Positions 47,250 through 60,006 of a stretch of 64,000 nt of DNA are shown piece by piece. The stretch comes from Bryum argenteum. Its lineage: Eukaryota; Streptophyta; Bryopsida; Bryales; Bryaceae. The stretch is taken from positions 3,583,409 through 3,647,408 of the forward strand of contig CM073328.1 in assembly GCA_037043015.1 (NCBI GenBank), read 5' to 3'. The notes under the pieces are model-generated. The model had not been told where the DNA came from. It worked only from the letters and a program-made list of their open reading frames with translations, and made no database searches. The position numbers were made by a program, and so were the translations under genes. How positions within the stretch are numbered: position 1 is the first letter of the stretch; each line of letters opens with the position of its first letter.

Positions 47250-50200
47250 ATGCAGAGCCACGGGGTTCTCTCGAGGACCGTCGCCGTGTCAAGTGCAGCC
47301 GTCTCTGGGCTTCACTGTGAGGAGACAGGGCGACGAGCGACCGTCTGCACCGTCCCATGCAACTGCTCTGCTGCTTCCACCAACTCTCGATTCTTAAAAA
47401 CCAGCGTTCAGAGTAGCTTTGTGCCGCGGACTTCTCACTTGCGAGTATCCAAACTAAGCAAGAATGGCAGGCGGCAACCCAAAGTGATCACGCCGAGGGC
47501 CATAGTTGCCACGGCCACTGAAGTGGCAGAGGTGGGTTGCAATTGTACCTTGAGAGTATCTAAACTAGGTTAATTAACGCATAGCGTAAGGTGGAAATGC
47601 AGGATCATGCAGAATGTAGGGTTTTCAGTGATTGCAAGATGGGGTTTTCGTGCTTGGTGTAGCTTGCATTGACCTTGTAGTTTATTCCTGTTACAGGTTA
47701 CGAAAGAATTTCAAGTTGATGATGGCATTAAGCTAAAGGTATGTTGACTATCTAGAATTGCGTTATCGGAGTCCTATCTCTTTTTCTTTTAAGCTTCGAC
47801 GTCTCATTGTAGTGTATGGCAGAGTTTTATTTGATTTTCTTAGGTCAAAACATGTACTACGACGGTTTGAGCGTTCGCACTGTGACAATTGAATTCTGCA
47901 AAAGTCTTCAAATTTTGATGAGATAAGTTTTTTGCTATCAGGTCAAAGTAACTGGTCCTGCTGTCGGCAAACCTGCATCGCTGCACTTTGAAGTTTCGAA
48001 TTGTCATGTCGACCAATTGCTTCTTCATTGGGGAGCGTTGCAGCCGGGAAACAAGTATGTACAATATTCTCTAGCTCTACTTATTATCCGAAGAATGATA
48101 TAAGCATCTGAGATCGAATTAAGAGTCTTAGCTGCTTTGAGGTATACCTGTAGTTGTCGTTTATATTTCGTACATGAAGACTTAGATTGCTTGGCAAATC
48201 ACCGATAGAGTCCGCTCACTGTCTATAATGAATTCCTTTACTTGCAGCTCCTGGGTTCTACCAACGAACCGGCCCGAAGGAAGCTACGAAAACCATGGGG
48301 CAGTGCAATCTCCATTTCACAAGGTTCGATCACGTTGTACGCATATTCCTCGGCATTTTGTTACAATATTCGTCGATGCTGCACTTCTGTAGTTGTAGAA
48401 CGCCATATTATGTCCTAGTTGTTTGTTAGAAGGTTCTTTTAGTTTTTCGTTTTCTGAATCTTGTGTATTGCTGGTACAGAATGGAGATACCGCGTCAGTG
48501 ACTGTGGACTTCTCCGACCTCAGCCTCAATGTTATAGAGTTTCTTTTGGTCGATAAAAACAGAAACCACTGGTTAGTAATTTCAAACACCACTGTGCATG
48601 GAAAAGAACCACTTCTCGTGTTGTCTTATACTAGAAGAGTAGATGTGCTATCTCGCATTTCCAAGGAGGCTGATGTATTGAACTCTTGATTTTGTCTAGC
48701 TTGCTATCTTATGGATATTGAAGATGTGATAGTTTTAGAGCTATCTACAGCTTCAAACCTCTGCTTCATATCATTGCTCATTATGTATGATGCTGTCACA
48801 GGTACAAACTAAATGGTGGGAATTTTCGTATCGACGTCCCACAGCTGAATGTAGACCTTTCAGGCTTTAGTGTCCCAGAGGATCTTGTCGGAGTTCAGTC
48901 TTATCTGCGTTGGGAACGTAAAGGGAAGCAGAACTACTCTCCTGAACAAGAAAAGGTAACGAGAGTATGATTGCTCAAGTGATGGTTTTCTAGGTGATAA
49001 AGTTTTGAGTTTCGACAGATTCAGGGATGCTTGAAATAACGTCGTATGTCCTGTTTCTTAAACAACAATGTCGACGGATTGACCTATAGAGTGAGATAAA
49101 GTTGTTGAAGAAGCAAGCGACTCTCTTTTACGTGTCAGGTTGAGTATGAAGAAGCACGCAAAGAGCTTCAAATGGAGGTAGCGCAGGGAGTCTCCATAGA
49201 CAAAATCAGGGAGAGACTACTAGGTGGTCACAAAAGCCAGGAGTCTGATGGCAATGGAAAGGCGAAATCGGAAAATGGAAGTAGTAGCCAGCCAAAGTTG
49301 GTTAGGCAGAACAGTGTAGCCAGAATATCGAGGAGGCAGTGGAGCACCGACGACCTTTTCAATAGGTTTACTACTGGAGCTAAGGCAGATCCAGCTACAC
49401 CTCGTCCTCCCAGAGAACTCACTCCTTTGCAGAAAGCTGCCCAGAAGTTAGAAGCTGCTGAGGGAAGCGAGGTCATTCTAAAGAAGTTTTTCAGAGCTGG
49501 AAACGAAAGCCTCCTGGTAAGTTCTAATCTCATTGCATCGTACGGGTCTGTCTTTTAGGGCCTAGCATAGTCCGTGATGGTGTTACTTAAAATCTGAATT
49601 CTCAGACTCAGAAGCAGACTCGGTCTACTTTCTTATTTTCGTTGGAATTATATGCCTCTACAAACTCTGATTATTGATGTTGCATGAATTCTTCAACGCA
49701 GGTCTTGGTGACGAAGGTTGGTGAAGAAGTGCACGTTCAAATTGGTACAGATTTTAAGGAGCCTCTAGTCATGCGCTGGGCTATTTCCAAGGATCACGCA
49801 AGAGAGTGGGCGGTACATTTCTCAACTTTATCCACTACCATAAATGATTATCCATGGAGTATCTATATCCTGGGAGTGGATTTTTGAGCTTATCAAGGAG
49901 TATATTTTTTGGTGGGATGGTCGCCTTAGCTCTCGAGTAATTTAGTATCGTTGTTAATGCAGGTTCCTCCGGAAACTATTGTACCCGCTGATTCTACACC
50001 AGTAGACGGAACAATCGATACCCAGTTCAAAGCTGGTTTTGCTGAGGATGATTCACTCCAGGTACTCCTTGATAGAACATCATTGGGCTTCTGTAGAAAT
50101 TTCCGTTTTCTCCCTTATCCAGCTGATCGTAATCATATTGGGTGATGTTGCAGGGTATCACAATCAACCTTGGGGAGAACAACTTCATTGGTCTGCCTTT

Positions 50201-53200
50201 TGTGATGCACAGCGGTGGCAATTGGTACAAGGATAACGGTTCGGACTATTATGTCTCTGTACGACCAGCTGACAAGAAGGCGGTCAAGGTACATCACTTA
50301 CCGGTCCTTACTTTTCTCTGTGTAAATTATGCTCCTACTGTTTAGAAATCAAATTTTTCAAAGAAATTGAGTTTGTTTCTGTTGAAAACTCTAGTTTTCA
50401 GGAATGAAAGAGCGTTTACGGCTTACTTGGGAAGCCTGATGGCCGTGCGTTTGAACCAACTCACGCTAACTATGTTATGCCCTCAGGCTGTTGGGGACGG
50501 TAAAGGAACTGCCAAGGAGTTTCTGGAAGATATTGCTAGTCAAGAGAGCGAAGCTGAACGCTCCCTCATGCACAGGTGCGTATTATTGCCTTCAGAATTG
50601 CTGGATTGCCTGATGACAAACCGTAAAATATGTGCATTTGGGCATTGACTTATTTGCAATTATAATCATGAGTTAGGTTCACAAGATGCATGCTTTCTTA
50701 CAATCCCTTCTGAGGCTACAGTATAACCATCATTCTGTTCACTAGTGACGATGTTCCTGACTTCAAGGTTCGAACCTTTGGTAGGAGTAGAATGACTATG
50801 CCATCGTAGCAGTTACACTCTTCGTCTCATTTTATGTGGCGGGCAGATATAACATTGCCACTGGTCTGACTCAACGGGCCAAGGAAGAAGGAGAGCTTGC
50901 CCAGGCTGGTATATTGGTGTGGTTGCGGTTTATGGCTACAAGACAGTTAACGTGGAACAAGAATTACAACGTGAAGCCCAGGTCAGTCGATACCTCTTTT
51001 CTGCTGCAATACATAATGTAGATGCTACTTGTACCATTGGGATGTGACCAAATTCAAATAGATGACTTACATGATTGATTGAGGTCACATGTTAGTTGAC
51101 AGAAATTTTCATATCTTACATCACTCATATCGAAGAATGTGGGCATTGTATCGATGCTGAGCAGAGAAATCAGTCAAGCCCAAGACAACCTTACAAACCT
51201 CCTGCAACAAATGTATACTGAACAGCCCGAGAACAGAGAGATGATTCGTCTCATTATGGGTACTGTAGGTCGTGGAGGGCAGGGAGACGTAGGCCAACGT
51301 ATTCGAGATGAAATTCTTGTTGTCCAGGTAGGTTACTTGGTTCCATAAAGCTGATTTGTTACATATTTGAGTGTAAAAGGTCCGAGTAAGTAGCGATGGT
51401 TGTAGTAGTGCTAGTCACTTACCCGGTCATTCTTTCTTAACGTCTGACCTTGTTGTGACATTCTTGCTGCAGCGTAACAATGATTGCGCCGGAGGTATGA
51501 TGGAAGAATGGCATCAGAAGCTCCACAACAACACCAGCCCTGATGATGTGGTCATTTGCCAGGTAATTATCTCTTGCCTGCTTGAACAATTACCTTACTC
51601 GTAAGTCACCAGCAGCATCTTCAGCAGCTTTATCATTTGAATGGTGTAGAATGGATCGCCCTGAATTGTACAAGTAAAACGCTTGATTTCGGGCCTGGCA
51701 AGTGTCAACCAGGTTCGCACATTACCCATGAAGATATTGTTTTTATTCAGGAGCGTCCGTGAAACTTCAAACTGTAGAGAACTTGTGTATTAGAGTATTG
51801 ATATGTCTCTCATCTGCCGATTATTGTTTTACAGGCACTTCTGGATTATATCAAGAGCGACTTCAACATGGCTGTGTACTGGAAGACCTTGAATGATAAT
51901 GGAGTCACCAAAGAACGTATGAAGAGCTACGACCGTCAAATCTGTTCCGAACCCAGCTTGAGGCACGACCAAAAAGATGGGCTTATTAGAGATCTCACAA
52001 ACTATTTGAGAACTTTGAAGGTATCTATCAGCACTCGTTCCTGTGCTTATGTAGTTTGACGGAAAAGCTCTAATTTGAAACTGTTGATTGTTTGCTTTTC
52101 TTACCCGTATTTGACGTTTGGCAGGCTGTTCATTCTGGTGCTGACTTGGAATCTGCGATTCAAGCCTGTATGGGATACACTGCTCAGGTTGGTGCCCTGG
52201 ACTATATTTTGCAAAGCAGAGCTATGAAGTCTGTCGAAAAGAGTCTCGGGTGGAATATGTATGAATTGCAGGCCTGTGGGATTGAGTTGTACCCATATTC
52301 TGAATGTCAAGCGCCACTCTAGCCTGATCTTGAGATCTTGTTGTACATTGTAGGGAAGCGGCTTCATGGGAGATGTCAAAATTCATCCTATCAGTGGCTT
52401 GTCCTCATCTTTACCTGTAAGCTGGAGCTGATCTTCACTGATTCTCGGTATTTTATTCGTTTGTTTGGTGTGGTTGACTTTAGTTGATATGAAAACCATC
52501 GCACGGACGTGCATTTGGGATCGAAGACCGTTATTGTTTCGTTCATACCATGAAGATCAGATATACGATGTGATTAGAAGGTATTGTTGCACATGTAATT
52601 CCAGAAAGTTTAGGTTTTCTTTTTGGCTAAACATCTACAACCTTATACTTGAGCGCAGGGTCAGTTGCAATTTGTGTTGGAACACGTTGAAGACAAGAAA
52701 GTGCTACCACTACTCGAGGTATACAATCTTCACCAATGTTGCCAGTTTTGCAATTTTTGAATTATGTGGAACATGGTAACCTCACGATTGGTGAAATATG
52801 CTCATCATTGTTGATCGTAGAGTTTTTCACCATGAATTTGATTGGGGCTTTTCTACTCCGGATACTTTCAAGCTTTCCTCATGTCACATGGTACATGTTT
52901 CAGGGCTTGCTGGAAGCACGCAGAGAGTTGAGGCCAACTTTATTGAAACCTCATGACCGACTTCGTGATATCATCTTCCTGGATTTGGCCTTAGACTCGA
53001 CCGTGCGAACAGCTGTTGAACGTGGTTTAGAAGATCTTACCAATTCAGGACCGAATGTACCTCACTTCTCCATGCTTGTTCGATCTCGAGAAGAGATACC
53101 ATATTTTACACGAAGTTGCTCCATTTTTATGCTTTTCTTGCCCGTGGATTTTTCACCTCACGATCCTTGTGGAATTTGTTGCAGGACCTTGCTCTTGTTA

Positions 53201-56200
53201 TTAGCATGGTGTTGGAGAACTTAGCTCTGTCAAGTAACAACAACGAGGAGCTTGTTTATTGTTTAAAGGTATAAATGGATTTCGCAACCAACGTGCTTTG
53301 TAATGTCCTTGTATCGCTGACTCTACTGCAACCCTCCGACAAAGAGTCGGTAACAATGAATAGCAGGTTGCATACGTTTCAGAGAAATTTGAAAAAAAAA
53401 ATATATATAGAAGATTGTTTGTGTCTATTGGTACAAGGTCATTTCCAGGTTCTTGACTTGATGCTCTGAATTGTCGCCGCAGGATTGGTACCATGTCCTT
53501 GACATAATCAGCAAGAAGAGTGACAACTGGGCTTTGAGAACGAAGGCGGTACTTGATCGCACACGACTCGCACTACAAGATAAGGCTGAGTACTACCAGA
53601 AAATTCTCCAACCGACCGCAGAATATCTCGGAGCTTTGCTCGGAGTAGAAGAATGGGCTGTGAGTACCTAATCACCTCGCATGAATTTTTACTTCTTAGT
53701 GTTTTCTTATAGCTAGATGGAATCTGTCAACAGGAAGCTGCGGCAGGTTATAGTGACTCCCTAAGAAACACCATCAGGCTTATGCATTTCGTAGTTGTTG
53801 ATTTTGTAACCTTTTGTATTGCTCCAGTGATTTCGTAACCCTTTTGTTTTATTCTAGTGTTAACGTGTTACCTATCCTTGTATGACGCAGATTAACATTT
53901 TCACCGAAGAAATGATCAGGTCAGGGTCAGCTGCGTCGCTGTCTCAGTTATTGAACAGGCTAGACCCTGTCATTCGTAAGGAGGCACACATGGGAAGGTA
54001 AGCAATCAACTGAGGCTCCGTCATGTCCATGGTACACAATGAAAATGTAGTTTGTAGTTTCCCAAGCTCACCAGTACTCTTACTCTGGTACTCTTGTAGT
54101 ATATCACTCAGTACCACCACTGTTATTTTCGTGCTGCAGTTGGCAGGTGATCAGCCCTGTAGACGTGAAGGGCTTTATCGAAGTCGTCGATGAGCTAGAG
54201 CACGTGCAAGACAAGGTTTACGATCGGCCCACAGTGCTGGTCTCAGGGCGTGTCAAGGGAGAGGAAGAAATTCCCGATGGGGCCGTTGCTGTATTGACCC
54301 CAGATATGCCGGACGTGCTGTCTCACGTCTCAGTGCGAGCTCGTAACGGCAAGGTCCGTGGTAGTGCTTATTAATTTCTAATTCGAAAGCAGTTGCTGTT
54401 TCACCTTCTAAACCAACAAATCGTTCGTCCTTCTGCAGATTTGCTTTGCGACCTGCTTCGACCCGAATGTGCTTGCTGATCTTCGGAAGAAGGATAAGAA
54501 GGCGGTTTCTATCCAGATTACGCCCAATGCGGATCTCTCGTACAGGTACAGACTGAAGATCTCCTCAATTGAATGATTCTTGACCTCTTGAGGTCAATTT
54601 ACTTTGAATCAGAAGACCTGACCTCGATTGAAATTGGGCATATTATCCTTGCTTGCAGTGATATTGGAGCTGCCGAGGTTTCGAGTGCAATTGACACGGA
54701 TGAGAATCAGGCACCCCCCCCAAAGATCATCTTGAAAAAGAAGAAATTTGTTGGGAAGTATGCTATTTCAGCTGACGAGTTCACACCAGACCTGGTAGAA
54801 ATCTCCACCCAGCTTGGATGACGTTCCGTCTGCCTCAGAATAAGATTGATCCCAACCTATTTGTATCAAACTCAGTGATTTGAACTCTTTGGCAGATGCT
54901 TTCTTAAGAAGAGTTTTATATACACTTTCAGAATTGAACAATGAGTAGGAAGGTTCTTGTACGTTTGATTGATCTTATATGCGACTTTTCTGGATCTAGG
55001 TTGGTGCGAAGTCTCGCAACATAGCTAATCTGAGAGGCAAACTACCTGCATGGATCAATCTACCAACTTCAGCAGCGTTGCCGTTCGGTGTTTTCGAGAA
55101 GGTTCTAGCAGAGCCTATCAACAAGGTTAACACCAACAGCTTTTCGACTGATGTATATATCTGATATGAACAAATTTCCTGTTCTATTGAGCGTGGACAC
55201 ACAGAGTATCTAGTCGATTCCTGATACTTAAGTGCACTTACGCAGGATGTTGCCGACGAGATCGCATCCCTCAGCAAACAACTTGCCGATGGTGACTTCA
55301 GCAAGCTCAAGGACGCTCGTGCAGCTGTCTTAGGTCTAAAGGCACCCCCACCGCTGGTAAGCGCCCCACTTTTCAACGAACCTGTCAGCCACTATAATAC
55401 TTGAGGCAAACAATATATGTATCATAGATGAAACTGATTAATCTCAGAACTGCATTCAAGTTCAGCAGATCATGAATATCTTAACCTATTTATCATTGCA
55501 TCGTTGAACAGCCCCATCTGAATGATCTTAGTTCATGAATCTCCATGTTTTATGTATATATTTAATGGCTCAGAGGGGGCCCAGTATTACAAGCAAAATG
55601 TGAAACGATGGACCTTTTGCTTGCAGGTTGAGCAATTGAAAGCAACTCTGAAAGGCTCCGGGATGCCATGGCCCGGGGACGAAAGCGAGGAAAGATGGAC
55701 GCAAGCCTGGACTGCTATCAAGCGGGTACGACTAACTTCTCTCTCGAGCTCATGCTTTTTCCTCAAAGACCCGATTCTAAGCCTTACTTCTTTTGTGCCA
55801 GGTGTGGGGCTCGAAATGGAACGAACGTGCTTACTTCAGCACTCGTAAGGCGAAGATCGATCACAGTGACTTGTGTATGGCAGTGTTGGTCCAAGAGATC
55901 ATCCAAGCTGACTACGCCTTTGTTATCCATACCATCAATCCGTCTACTGAAGATGACACAGAAATCTACGCTGAGGTAAGCTTAACAATCTTCACAGAGA
56001 TCAACTCGTACTTTTAAAAATTGCTATTTCCACTACAAAGCCAATGTGGCATCCATCATCCCCAACTGTGAAGCTCTCAATTTCAATATGTTCGTCCGCT
56101 TTGATTTTGCTTCTTTTATCATTTTGACCAGCTCTCATGTTTTACTTAACCTTCGAACTGCATGCAGGTCGTGAAAGGTCTAGGTGAAACACTTGTCGGT

Positions 56201-56672
56201 GCATACTCAGGCCGTGCACTCAGCTTCGTAACCAAAAAGTCCGACATAAAGAACCCCAAGGTGCTGGGCTACCCAAGTAAACGAGTAGGCTTGTTCATCA
56301 AGCAATCTATCATCTTCCGATCCGACTCCAATGGTGAAGACTTAGAGGGATATGCTGGCGCCGGTCTTTACGACAGGTTTGGCCCTCAATCATTCTGATC
56401 TATCTTGCAAACTGCTCAAAAGATCTATGAGAAAACGAACCTTACAATATTCTTTGTATTGTGGCAGTGTACCAATGGATCACGAGGAGGAGAGATTAGT
56501 GGACTACTCCACAGATCATTTGATTCTGGACGAGGCATTCCAGAAGACTATTTTGACGAAGATAGCAGAGGCAGGGTACGCGGTAGAGAAGCTTCTAGGG
56601 TCGGCACAAGATATCGAGGGGGTGATCAAGGACGGGGAGTTGTACATTGTGCAGACGAGACCGCAAATGTAG
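47250..56672 (+). CDS. GWD1: Alpha-glucan, water dikinase (GWD1/SEX1-like)
   Basis: GWD puts phosphate from ATP onto C6 of starch glucosyl residues in plastids, opening granules for degradation. Thirty-one exons join in phase to 1410 aa: 47250-47531, 47697-47738, 47942-48054, 48248-48323, 48480-48571, 48802-48955, 49139-49516, 49702-49812, 49963-50061, 50154-50288, 50487-50575, 50847-50981, 51165-51327, 51473-51562, 51835-52020, 52125-52187, 52354-52416, 52659-52718, 52904-53056, 53185-53268, 53483-53659, 53891-53997, 54140-54353, 54439-54545, 54659-54794, 55000-55125, 55246-55356, 55627-55725, 55802-55975, 56168-56376, 56468-56672. In order: a Ser/Arg-rich plastid transit-like N-terminus (about 90 aa); two CBM45-type starch-binding modules with conserved Trp (LLHWGALQPGN, VMRWAISKDHAREW); the central helical part (LHNNTSPDDVVICQ, AVHSGADLESAI); the phosphohistidine domain with the catalytic His in DVLSHVSVRARN (codon 54324-54326); and the ATP-grasp nucleotide-binding domain (FRSDSNGEDLEGYAGAGLYD, ending IVQTRPQM). 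All key motifs are intact, so the gene should be functional. Confidence 0.97.
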
Positions 56673-56962
56673 GAGTTAAGGTTTAGAGTGATATTCTTTC
56701 TTTATTAAATTACAGTGGGTTTTGTGACCTGCTTATCGGTTTTCATCAGAAAAAAAAGTGTGTAATTTTGGGGGTGGTTCAGTAATATGAAACTCGTCAC
56801 CTGCTTCCGACAGAAATGCAACCTAGCTAAGTGAGTACGGTTGAATAAAGTAGAAGCATAACTGTCTCTATTGATAAAGTAATATACTCATAACATATGA
56901 AAGGTTTGCTACGGTCCAAACGGTGAGGACATTTACTTGCGTTTGATGGCTATAGAGTATTG

Positions 56963-57210
56963 CATATGCTCATTTTGAAGCGTCTATACGGATTCGAGTA
57001 TCCGATTGCCGGAGTTGCAGGCTTGTATTGAATTCATATGCGCTTTCGAAGCGTCTGCACGGATTCGAGTACCCGGTTGCCGGAGTTGCAGGCTTGTATT
57101 GAATTCATATGCTCTTTCGAAGCGTCTGCACGGATTCGAGTACCCGGTTGCCGGAGTTGCAGGCTTGTATTGAATTGCATATGCTCTTTTGAAGCGTCTA
57201 TACTGAATGA
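56963..57210. repeat. 72-bp minisatellite, about 3.4 copies
   Basis: Units begin CATATGC at 56963, 57035, 57106 and 57178 and contain 'gaagcgtct..ac.gattcgagta.ccg.ttgccgg'. It lies 290 bp after the GWD stop codon, downstream of or within its 3' UTR. Copies 2 and 3 are almost identical. Confidence 0.9.
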
Positions 57211-57709
57211 TTGAGATTTCTTGTCGCTTATTCGTTATATTCCCGTCTGAACTTCCCTGGTTAATTGGCGACTGCATGCGGCTATTCGCATTCAGAGCTT
57301 CTGATCACGTCGACGGAGAGAAAAAGCTTGCAGAGATGGGTCTTTCATGAACTGCAGCCTCAAGGTCCAAGAAACCCGTTTCATGAACTGCACCCCTCAA
57401 GGTCCAAGAAACCCGAAATGGGTACTTGGGATTCCCACGTAAATACAAGAAGCCAATCAAGAAACGTCTTGATACTGAATTCTGGAATTATCGTACTCGC
57501 AAGCATTCATTGTAAGTTTCTAACCAATGCTCCCTCTTCTCCACGATGATTCTGACCGAAGAACCGTCCTCCATAATCAACCCAATTCTACTATAGCCCC
57601 GTATTGAAGTATATATGACTACCATACCCTCCCTCTTCATACGGTAAGTCGTTACATGACGAAAAATCCTCGTTGGGAGAGAAAAATGAAGCTCATGTGG
57701 GCGAGAGAT

Positions 57710-57791
57710 TGTCAACAGTGGGATTCGAACCCACGCCCTTTCGGACCAGTACCTGAAACTGGCGCCTTAGACCAACTCGGCCATATTGACA
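57710..57791 (-). tRNA. tRNA-Leu (anticodon CAG)
   Basis: The minus strand folds as an 82-nt class II tRNA. The acceptor TGTCAAT pairs with GTTGACA, the D-arm is TGGCCGAGTTGGTCTAAGGC, and the anticodon stem-loop CCAGT-TTCAGGT-ACTGG reads CUG codons. A variable arm TCCGAAAGGGC follows, then the T-arm GTGGGTTCGAATCCCAC. There is no intron. A and B boxes are canonical. On the plus strand it lies just left of a T-poor sequence; the pol III terminator would be to the left, where no long A-run is immediately obvious. Confidence 0.95.
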
Positions 57792-58151
57792 TCTCGGCCG
57801 GGAAGTGAAGATCCCGGATCCAGATGTCAAGACGGAAGAATTACAGCTATCTATACTCTGTTTCGCGCAAACCCGAGTTGATGGATTCTCCTATCTTCCA
57901 AACTTCAGCTCCTGCCTCTAGTCCTTCCTCGGACTCCACGGAAGCTCAGAAATCTGCAGACAGCGCGCATGTTTCCACTTTAGGGTTCACGAGCAGGGCA
58001 GAACTGCGATAGAAAGATTCAAATGGGTTTAAGCGTACCTGAATAGACAGAGCTGCACTCAAAGAAAGTTGCGCAGTTACCAAGTACAATCTAGTCAAAT
58101 GTCCATTCCAGAGTTCGCTCTTTCTAGCTACGGAGACCTTGCTTACTGGAG

Positions 58152-58499
58152 CTACAGATGAGTGAGCAAGTAGCGACCCTCAAGATTTGCTCCATTCGGA
58201 GGAAACCATCCTGATTCGTCCGCTGCTGCGCACTGAGCAATGCTGAGTATCAGAGTCGAAATACAGCCTCGCAAAGCAAGTCCACTCGGAGAATGAAGCA
58301 ACCGTGAACTCACTGAAGAAGCAAATGACCTAAGAGTGTGCGCTAACGTTTGAGCTTTGCCCCACTGAGGCTGGCCCTTGCATATACGTTTCAAAGAGTG
58401 GCCCTCCATTGCCACTCTCTCTCTCTCTCTTTGTGGATGATGACCTAGCATGCAGTAGTTCGATCTCAAAAATGGAGAAGTTAGATTCTTAAAAATCAT
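58152..58499 (-). other. Small open frame of uncertain status
   Basis: 115 codons, or 85 from an internal Met (MEGHSLKRICKGQPQWGK). The part from LRSFASSVSSRLLHSPSG to TLILSIAQCAAADESGWFPP is protein-like, with a basic/Ser-rich N-terminus that could be an organelle-targeting peptide. I know no family for it. It lies between two tRNA genes on the same strand. It may be a real small gene or chance. Confidence 0.3.
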
Positions 58500-58665
58500 A
58501 GCTGAATTTTTTGGACGGATGATCTCAACCTCCGTTATTTCGTCTAGTCTTCTGGGTGGGACATCAGTAATTCCACAAATAGAGAGTTCTCACTTTCGAT
58601 GTTGAGCTGAGATTCACACTCATCAATCTCTACCGACACATCCTGCCGAGGAAGATTCCTTCGTC

Positions 58666-58737
58666 GCCGACCGAGGGATTCGAACCCTCGACCACGTGGT
58701 TAAAAGCCACGCGCTCTACCAACTGAGCTAGGTCGGC
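58666..58737 (-). tRNA. tRNA-Lys (anticodon UUU)
   Basis: 72-nt minus-strand cloverleaf: acceptor GCCGACC paired with GGTCGGC, D-arm TAGCTCAGTTGGTAGAGC, anticodon arm GCGTGG-CTTTTAA-CCACGT giving UUU, and T-arm GAGGGTTCGAATCCCTC. No intron. It is in the same orientation as the tRNA-Leu gene about 0.9 kb away. Confidence 0.96.
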
Positions 58738-59058
58738 CGGTGTTGTGTGAAACCTTCATTCAGAATATAAACTCGTTTTTTTACGGATTTTTTTCGATGC
58801 GGGAAATTCTGGAAAATTATCACCGACTCGAAGAATCCTGTTTCAATTGCTCTCATCAACACTTAGCTCAAACCTCCAACCCTTGTCAAATTTAAACTAA
58901 CGTAGAGGGTGACCTTTGGAGCCATTGATCCTGAGGTCTCGTAACTCCTTCAATTCCCCACACTGGAGGTTCTTAGTCGTTTCTAAATGAGATTCTACTT
59001 AGCATTCAGGAGATACCCATAAACTTACCGAAGAGATCCGTTGCCTGTGTACCGTGAA

Positions 59059-59300
59059 TTACAGCTTATTCGGAGATGCTCTCCCCCAAATCGCTTGTTC
59101 AGAGATGCTCTCCTCCAAATCACTAAGCTGATTTGCAAGCTCTTCAACTGCATTGATGTATTCCGCCATGTCCGTACCTGGCTTCGTCCTAAGTTCATAG
59201 AACTTTTGTTGTATCAACTGGATTTTCTCGGCTGCATTCAACTCGGCGCCACATTTGGTTCGAGGTCTTGCATGTCGTCAGCCGACGTACCATCTTGAAT
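59059..59300 (-). pseudogene. Copia-type gag remnant
   Basis: Minus-strand frame with NAAEKIQLIQQKFYELR, then TDMAEYINAVEELANQLSD. This resembles the gag polypeptide of plant Ty1/Copia retrotransposons (a 'Q.L..L.M..G.....Y...F..L...L' pattern). A 27-bp tandem duplication follows (ESISEQ and the related WGRASPNK coding block), then a stop. No pol, LTR or primer-binding site is visible, so only a fragment remains. It could also be an exapted short gag-like exon. Confidence 0.55.
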
Positions 59301-59479
59301 TCAATAGCTGAGAGAAGCATCGATTGGGATGCTGCATCTTTGTCGTCTCATTTGTGCGCAAGAAACTTGAATCCCCCGAAAGAGACGCAGTGGCTATGGA
59401 CACCCTGCAATGCGCGAAATGTCGCCGAAAGTTGCCCCGAGAAAATGCAAATGCAGGAGCGCCGAAGAGGAGCGGAAAA

Positions 59480-59720
59480 CCGAGGGATTTGAAAACCTGA
59501 GGGCGGGCGGGCGGGCCGGGGGGCGGGATCTCCCTCGACGGACGAGGGAGCGGGAGGTTCCGTCGACGACGAACGACGTCGCCAGCCGCGATCGAGGGCC
59601 CGGGACTGTGGAGGCCCCGGGCGAGGCCGGGCTCTGGGCAGGGGGGGCTGACCGGAGGGGAAACGATCCCCCCTCCACAGTCCCACCCTTAGTGACGAGG
59701 GCGGGACGCGCTTTACAGTG
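59480..59720. other. GC-rich island upstream of the CRN-like gene
   Basis: GC is far above the window average, with (CGGG)n runs, many CpG, and an inverted pair GGACTGTGGAGG / CCTCCACAGTCC (about 59604 and 59672). It stands about 300-500 bp before the CRN-like start codon and may be its promoter region. Long open frames here on both strands are a side effect of the base composition. Confidence 0.5.
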
Positions 59721-60006
59721 TTCTTCTGCTGTTCTCTTTTCGTCGGGGTTTGAGTGGCAGTCATGCGCGCCGTGAGCTCTGATTGTGGTTTGGCGGCTGA
59801 TTTTACTCTTTCCGCTTGTTGTTTATGTCGGGGTTTGGGTTTAGGCTGAGCGGAGTTCTGGATGCGGAGTTCTGTATGCATTTGGAGCAGCGCTCGCGTT
59901 TGCGTGTGACAGCGTTGTGATGAGTTGCTGCTGAGGTTGCACATTACAGGAGGTCGTCACGTAGGCAGCCTAGGCTTGCTGAAAGGGTTACGCGCATTTC
60001 AAGACA

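Noticed and set aside
47531..47575. Longer GWD exon 1 using a donor near 47574
   Set aside because: That junction would put exon 2 out of frame. The GTGGGT donor at 47532 joins in phase to VTKEFQVDDG.
56963..57210. CRISPR-like array (72-bp repeats)
   Set aside because: The units are contiguous tandem copies without unique spacers, in a eukaryotic context: a minisatellite.
57824..58012. 62-codon Ser-rich plus-strand frame next to tRNA-Leu as a small gene
   Set aside because: Low-complexity composition, no family resemblance and no supporting signals; treated as chance.
59348..59944. 198-codon minus-strand frame and 121-codon plus-strand frame in the GC-rich island
   Set aside because: Long frames on both strands are expected from the extreme GC content; low-complexity Arg/Pro/Ser composition and no recognised domain.
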